Assembly (NCBI RefSeq): GCF_010093305.1
Contig: NZ_PDWS01000008.1
Location: 1 to 64,000 of the forward strand
Source of the DNA: Pseudoxanthomonas sacheonensis
GTDB taxonomy: Bacteria > Pseudomonadota > Gammaproteobacteria > Xanthomonadales > Xanthomonadaceae
Length of the DNA: 64,000 nucleotides
Direction of reading: 5' to 3'
Part shown: positions 61,242-64,000 of the stretch, piece by piece
Position numbering within the stretch: the stretch's first letter is position 1
Layout of the letters: every line of letters begins with the position of its first letter
Notes under the pieces: model-generated
Seen by the model: the letters and a program-made list of their open reading frames with translations, nothing else
Database searches by the model: none
Told to the model about the DNA's origin: nothing
Translations under genes and position numbers: made by a program

Positions 61242-62218
61242 TCGAAGGGTTCCCAAGCGCCCAGGATGCGTGTGCGGTCGAATGCGTCCACCGGAACTTG
61301 TTGCAGCTGGCGCGACCACGGCACGCGCCGCGCGTTGGCCGCACCAGAGCCGGTGTTGCCTGCCTCGATATAGATCGCGGTGTTCTGGCGTTCCGGCTTA
61401 CCCCAGTCGTGCCACCCTTCGGGGGCGATATGCGTGCCCAGCTGGCTGTCGAGGATGGCCACTTGTGCATGCTCGCGCCAGGGACGGCCCAGATAGACCC
61501 GCTTCACGCCGGGTGCGGCGGTCAGGCGGCAGCTCCGGAATACGTAACCGTAAGCCGCGCCCTCCGGTGTCGCCGCCGCAGTCACATAGCCATCGCCCAC
61601 CGAATGCAGTTCGCAGTTCTCGAACAGTGCGGTGCCGGCGCCGAACACGAAATCCACGGTGTCTTCGATGTAGCAGTCGCGGAAGTAGGAAAGACCGCTC
61701 TTGCCCTGCGTGTACAGCGTGTCCTGGCGGCCCAGGAAACGCACGTCGCGGAAGGCGACGCGCGTGCCGATCACCGCTACGGCGACGGCCTGTCCCACCG
61801 GGCCGGCATCGTTGGCGAAGGTGAGCCGCTCGGCGATGAAATCATCCGCACGTACGAACACGGTGGCCGAGCCGGAGGTGCCGAAGGGCTGTCCGGTCTG
61901 CGGATTGCGGCGCGAGGCATGGTTGTCGAAGACGATGAGGGTATTGCGCACGTCGTCGCCGAGCAGGTGCAACGGTGGTGCGCCCGCGGGAATGTCGACG
62001 ACTTCGCGGTAGTTGCCGGCCCGGATGCGGATGGTGGCCGCCGCGCCGCTGGCGACCGCGGCGTCCACGGCCGCCTGCACCGAACGGTAATCGCCGTGGC
62101 CGTCGGTCGAGACAGTGATGGGCGCGCGACCGATGGCTGCCGGTGCGGCTGCCAGCAACGCAAGCAGCATCCACGCCGTGCGGCGGCCGGAAAGCCACGC
62201 TTCCCCACCGCTACGCAC
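61238..62218 (-). CDS. Pectinesterase (CE8)
   Basis: Removes methyl esters from homogalacturonan and prepares it for pectate lyases. About 326 aa, right-handed beta-helix. Motifs are DGHGDYRSVQAAVDAAVASG, the Gln in AGPVGQAVAVAV, catalytic Asp pairs in GRQDTLYTQG and RDCYIEDTVDFVFGAG, and the Arg in VYLGRPWREHAQ. GTG 62218 gives a signal peptide (TAWMLLALLAAAPAAIGRA); the frame is open to 62254, overlapping the receptor gene. It lies between the TonB receptor and PL10 in one operon. Confidence 0.92.
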   Translation of the reverse strand: MRSGGEAWLSGRRTAWMLLALLAAAPAAIGRAPITVSTDGHGDYRSVQAAVDAAVASGAAATIRIRAGNYREVVDIPAGAPPLHLLGDDVRNTLIVFDNHASRRNPQTGQPFGTSGSATVFVRADDFIAERLTFANDAGPVGQAVAVAVIGTRVAFRDVRFLGRQDTLYTQGKSGLSYFRDCYIEDTVDFVFGAGTALFENCELHSVGDGYVTAAATPEGAAYGYVFRSCRLTAAPGVKRVYLGRPWREHAQVAILDSQLGTHIAPEGWHDWGKPERQNTAIYIEAGNTGSGAANARRVPWSRQLQQVPVDAFDRTRILGAWEPFE

Positions 62219-62231
62219 GGCGCGGCCATGC

Positions 62232-64000
62232 TCAGAAGCGATAGCGCGCACCAAGATAGTACTGCTGGCCGGTGACGGTGTAGCGGTCCGCCAGTTTCAA
62301 CTCGGAATCCACGTAGCGCTCGTCGGGCGTATCCAGAAGATTGATCGCCTCGAAGGTCAGGCTCAGGTTCTTGTTGACCTGGTAGGACATGTTGAAGTCC
62401 ACGTTCCTGACGCTGTGCTTGCCGGTTACATCGGCGGTGATCAGCTCGTTGTCGTCCAGGTCCCAGACGTTCTCGCGGGTAAGGACTTCGCTTATGTAGC
62501 CGTCGCGGTAGCTGGTGGAGACGCGCGCACTGAATTTTCCGTCGTCGTAATAAAGCGTGGCGTTGTAGGAATTGGGCGAAAGGTTGACCAGGTCGTTCTC
62601 GGCGAAGCTGGTGACCACCGTGGCGTTGCTGTTGGCGGCGGTGCTGAACAGGTATTTGATCTCGGATTCGACGTGCGTGTAGTTGAACTGCACGCCGAAG
62701 TTGCGCCAGAAGCCGGGCAGGAAGGCGAACGGCTGCTGGTAGGTGAGCTCATAACCCTTCAGTGGGCCGCCCGGCGTATTGAAATAGCTCTGCACGTTGA
62801 ACAGCGTGTCGGCGGTGAAGCCGGCCGGCAGCAGGTCCAGCGAGTAGCCCATGTCGCCCCAGGTGGTCAGCAGGCGGGTGCGCTGGATGTAGCTCTCGAT
62901 GTCCTTGTAGAACACCGCCGCCGACAGCAGGCCGCCTTCCTGGAAATACCACTCCGCGCTCAGGTCGTAGTTGGTCGAGCGGAAAGGCTCCAGCTTGGGG
63001 TTGCCCAGGTTGATCGAGAACACGCGGCCATCGTCGAAGTAGCCGGTCGGACCGCCGCTCACGCCGGGCGACAGATAAGTCAGTGCGGGGCGCGCCATGG
63101 TCTTGGCCGCGCCAAAGCGCAGCACCAGATTCTCGGCCACATCCCAGGCCAGGTTGAGCGAAGGCAATACGTCCGTATAGCTGTGGTCGACTTCGCTGCG
63201 CACCAGCAAGCGGTTGCCGGCGGCGCTGGTGGCGCTGGCCACGCCGAAGAACGTTTCGCAGGCGTCCGAATTGTTAGCCCCGTTGCTGGCCGCGCAGGGC
63301 GCATAACCCGACGCTTCGATCTGCGTGCTGACGTAACGCACGCCCAGGTTGCCGCGGAACGCGCGGTCGAACAGGTCGGTGTTGAAATCCAGCTGGAAGT
63401 AAGTGCCGAAGCTTTTTTCATTGACCTCGAAATTGTTGTTGGAAGCGCCGAAATGGCCGACGCTGGACAGGCGGTAGTCGCCGCCGGCCAGCCCCGTATC
63501 GCAATTGCAGTTGATGCCCAGCAGATCCGCGATGCTGTCGAAGTCGGGAATCAACCAGCCGCTGGGCACGTCGCCGTCCAGTCCGCTGCCGAATCCGGAC
63601 AGCGTGGTGCTCAGGTCGGCTACGGTTACTCCCGCCGGCAACGCCTGCGCCAGGCGTCCGTAGCTGATGTGGCGGTATTCTTCCGAGGACATGTCGTAGT
63701 CCTTGTACGCCAGGCCGGTGCTGAAGGTGAAAGTGGGATTGATGACGAATTCAAGATCCACCTTGGCGGTGTCGAATGCGTTGTCGACGTACTGCGGGTT
63801 GAGGCGCACTTCGCTGATGTTGGAGCCGCGCGCGGTACCGTTGCTGTTGACCGGCACGGCGCCGTAACCCAGCCACGACCATGCGTTCGGGTCGTTCAGC
63901 GCGAACGGGAAGGTCATGCTGGGCATGCTCGAACTGTTGCGCATATCCAGCACGAAGCCGTCCTGGTTCTGGTTGTCGAAACTGACCAGGGAGAAAACCG
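62232..64000 (-). CDS. TonB-dependent receptor (partial, C-terminal)
   Basis: C-terminal about 589 residues of a TonB-dependent outer-membrane transporter; the frame is open at the window edge, so the plug domain and start are missing. Barrel features include RGNLGVRYVSTQIEASGYAP, NLVLRFGAAKTMARPALTYL, GNPKLEPFRSTNYDLSAEWY, and the typical end SLTFEAINLLDTPDERYVDS plus YYLGARYRF with terminal Phe. It resembles the oligosaccharide-type receptors of Xanthomonas and Caulobacter. Its position before pectinesterase and PL10 indicates uptake of pectic oligosaccharides. Confidence 0.93.
   Translation of the reverse strand, partial: VFSLVSFDNQNQDGFVLDMRNSSSMPSMTFPFALNDPNAWSWLGYGAVPVNSNGTARGSNISEVRLNPQYVDNAFDTAKVDLEFVINPTFTFSTGLAYKDYDMSSEEYRHISYGRLAQALPAGVTVADLSTTLSGFGSGLDGDVPSGWLIPDFDSIADLLGINCNCDTGLAGGDYRLSSVGHFGASNNNFEVNEKSFGTYFQLDFNTDLFDRAFRGNLGVRYVSTQIEASGYAPCAASNGANNSDACETFFGVASATSAAGNRLLVRSEVDHSYTDVLPSLNLAWDVAENLVLRFGAAKTMARPALTYLSPGVSGGPTGYFDDGRVFSINLGNPKLEPFRSTNYDLSAEWYFQEGGLLSAAVFYKDIESYIQRTRLLTTWGDMGYSLDLLPAGFTADTLFNVQSYFNTPGGPLKGYELTYQQPFAFLPGFWRNFGVQFNYTHVESEIKYLFSTAANSNATVVTSFAENDLVNLSPNSYNATLYYDDGKFSARVSTSYRDGYISEVLTRENVWDLDDNELITADVTGKHSVRNVDFNMSYQVNKNLSLTFEAINLLDTPDERYVDSELKLADRYTVTGQQYYLGARYRF

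Noticed and set aside
61238-62254. Pectinesterase start at 62254
   Set aside because: It overlaps the TonB receptor end and puts twelve extra residues before the signal; GTG 62218 gives a normal signal peptide.
1-64000. CRISPR array, tRNA or rRNA genes
   Set aside because: No regularly spaced repeats, cloverleaf-like sequences or rRNA segments were noticed; a dedicated scan was not possible.

Overview
The window looks like a chromosomal segment of a GC-rich gammaproteobacterium of the Xanthomonadaceae/Lysobacteraceae (Lysobacter, Pseudoxanthomonas or Luteimonas type). The evidence is the gene content (rodA-mltB-rlpA-dacA cell-wall cluster, ybeD-lipB, an Xanthomonas-type VirD4, a DUF3247 Sm-like protein, CPXCG protein, many alanine/proline-rich lipoproteins) and dispersed hairpin repeats of the GTGGGAGCGGC and GTAGGAGCGAC kind. 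No rRNA, tRNA or CRISPR array was recognised. The taxon is inferred from these traits, not from a database search.

Layout. 1-7.5 kb holds housekeeping genes: the end of rodA, mltB, rlpA and a PBP5-type carboxypeptidase (elongasome and septal wall remodelling), a CsgG-like secreted protein, ybeD-lipB, and a small VOC protein. 7.5-21.3 kb looks like an accessory island. It carries a complete agmatine deiminase fermentation operon in the order ptcA-aguD-aguA-aguC. Convergent to it are a MaoC/phosphate acetyltransferase fusion and a YhiI-RbbA-YhhJ type export system, followed by a DUF4344 metallopeptidase lipoprotein. An FNR/Anr-type box (TTGAC-N4-ATCAA) sits before the agmatine operon, and a near match lies at 19.6 kb. 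The island is bounded on the right by a frameshifted tyrosine-integrase remnant against the 5' end of dusA, whose first codons are AT-rich and start with TTG. This is the configuration expected after integration into dusA.

21.3-46.6 kb is mostly core and small-protein territory: dusA, an orphan VirD4 coupling protein, GNAT, two DUF1993 paralogues around apt, gnd, a LytTR two-component system, a carboxylesterase, a lytic transglycosylase, a PQQ-type sugar dehydrogenase, two L,D-transpeptidases, an outer-membrane protein, lipoproteins and a HAD hydrolase.

46.6-64 kb is a pectin/rhamnogalacturonan utilisation locus. A TonB-dependent receptor (partial), pectinesterase, PL10 and PL1-type pectate lyases, two SGNH (CE12-type) acetylesterases (one fused to a cupin), a type-B carboxylesterase and a GH43 enzyme would open and deacetylate the polymer. 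A DctPQM TRAP transporter would import the acidic products, and KduI and KduD convert unsaturated uronates to 2-keto-3-deoxygluconate. A LacI-family regulator lies inside the locus. The same 14-base core, AACCGGTGTCATTT, stands about 70 bases before kduI and again in the divergent promoter between the TRAP operon and the pectate lyase operon, so it is probably the operator of that regulator.
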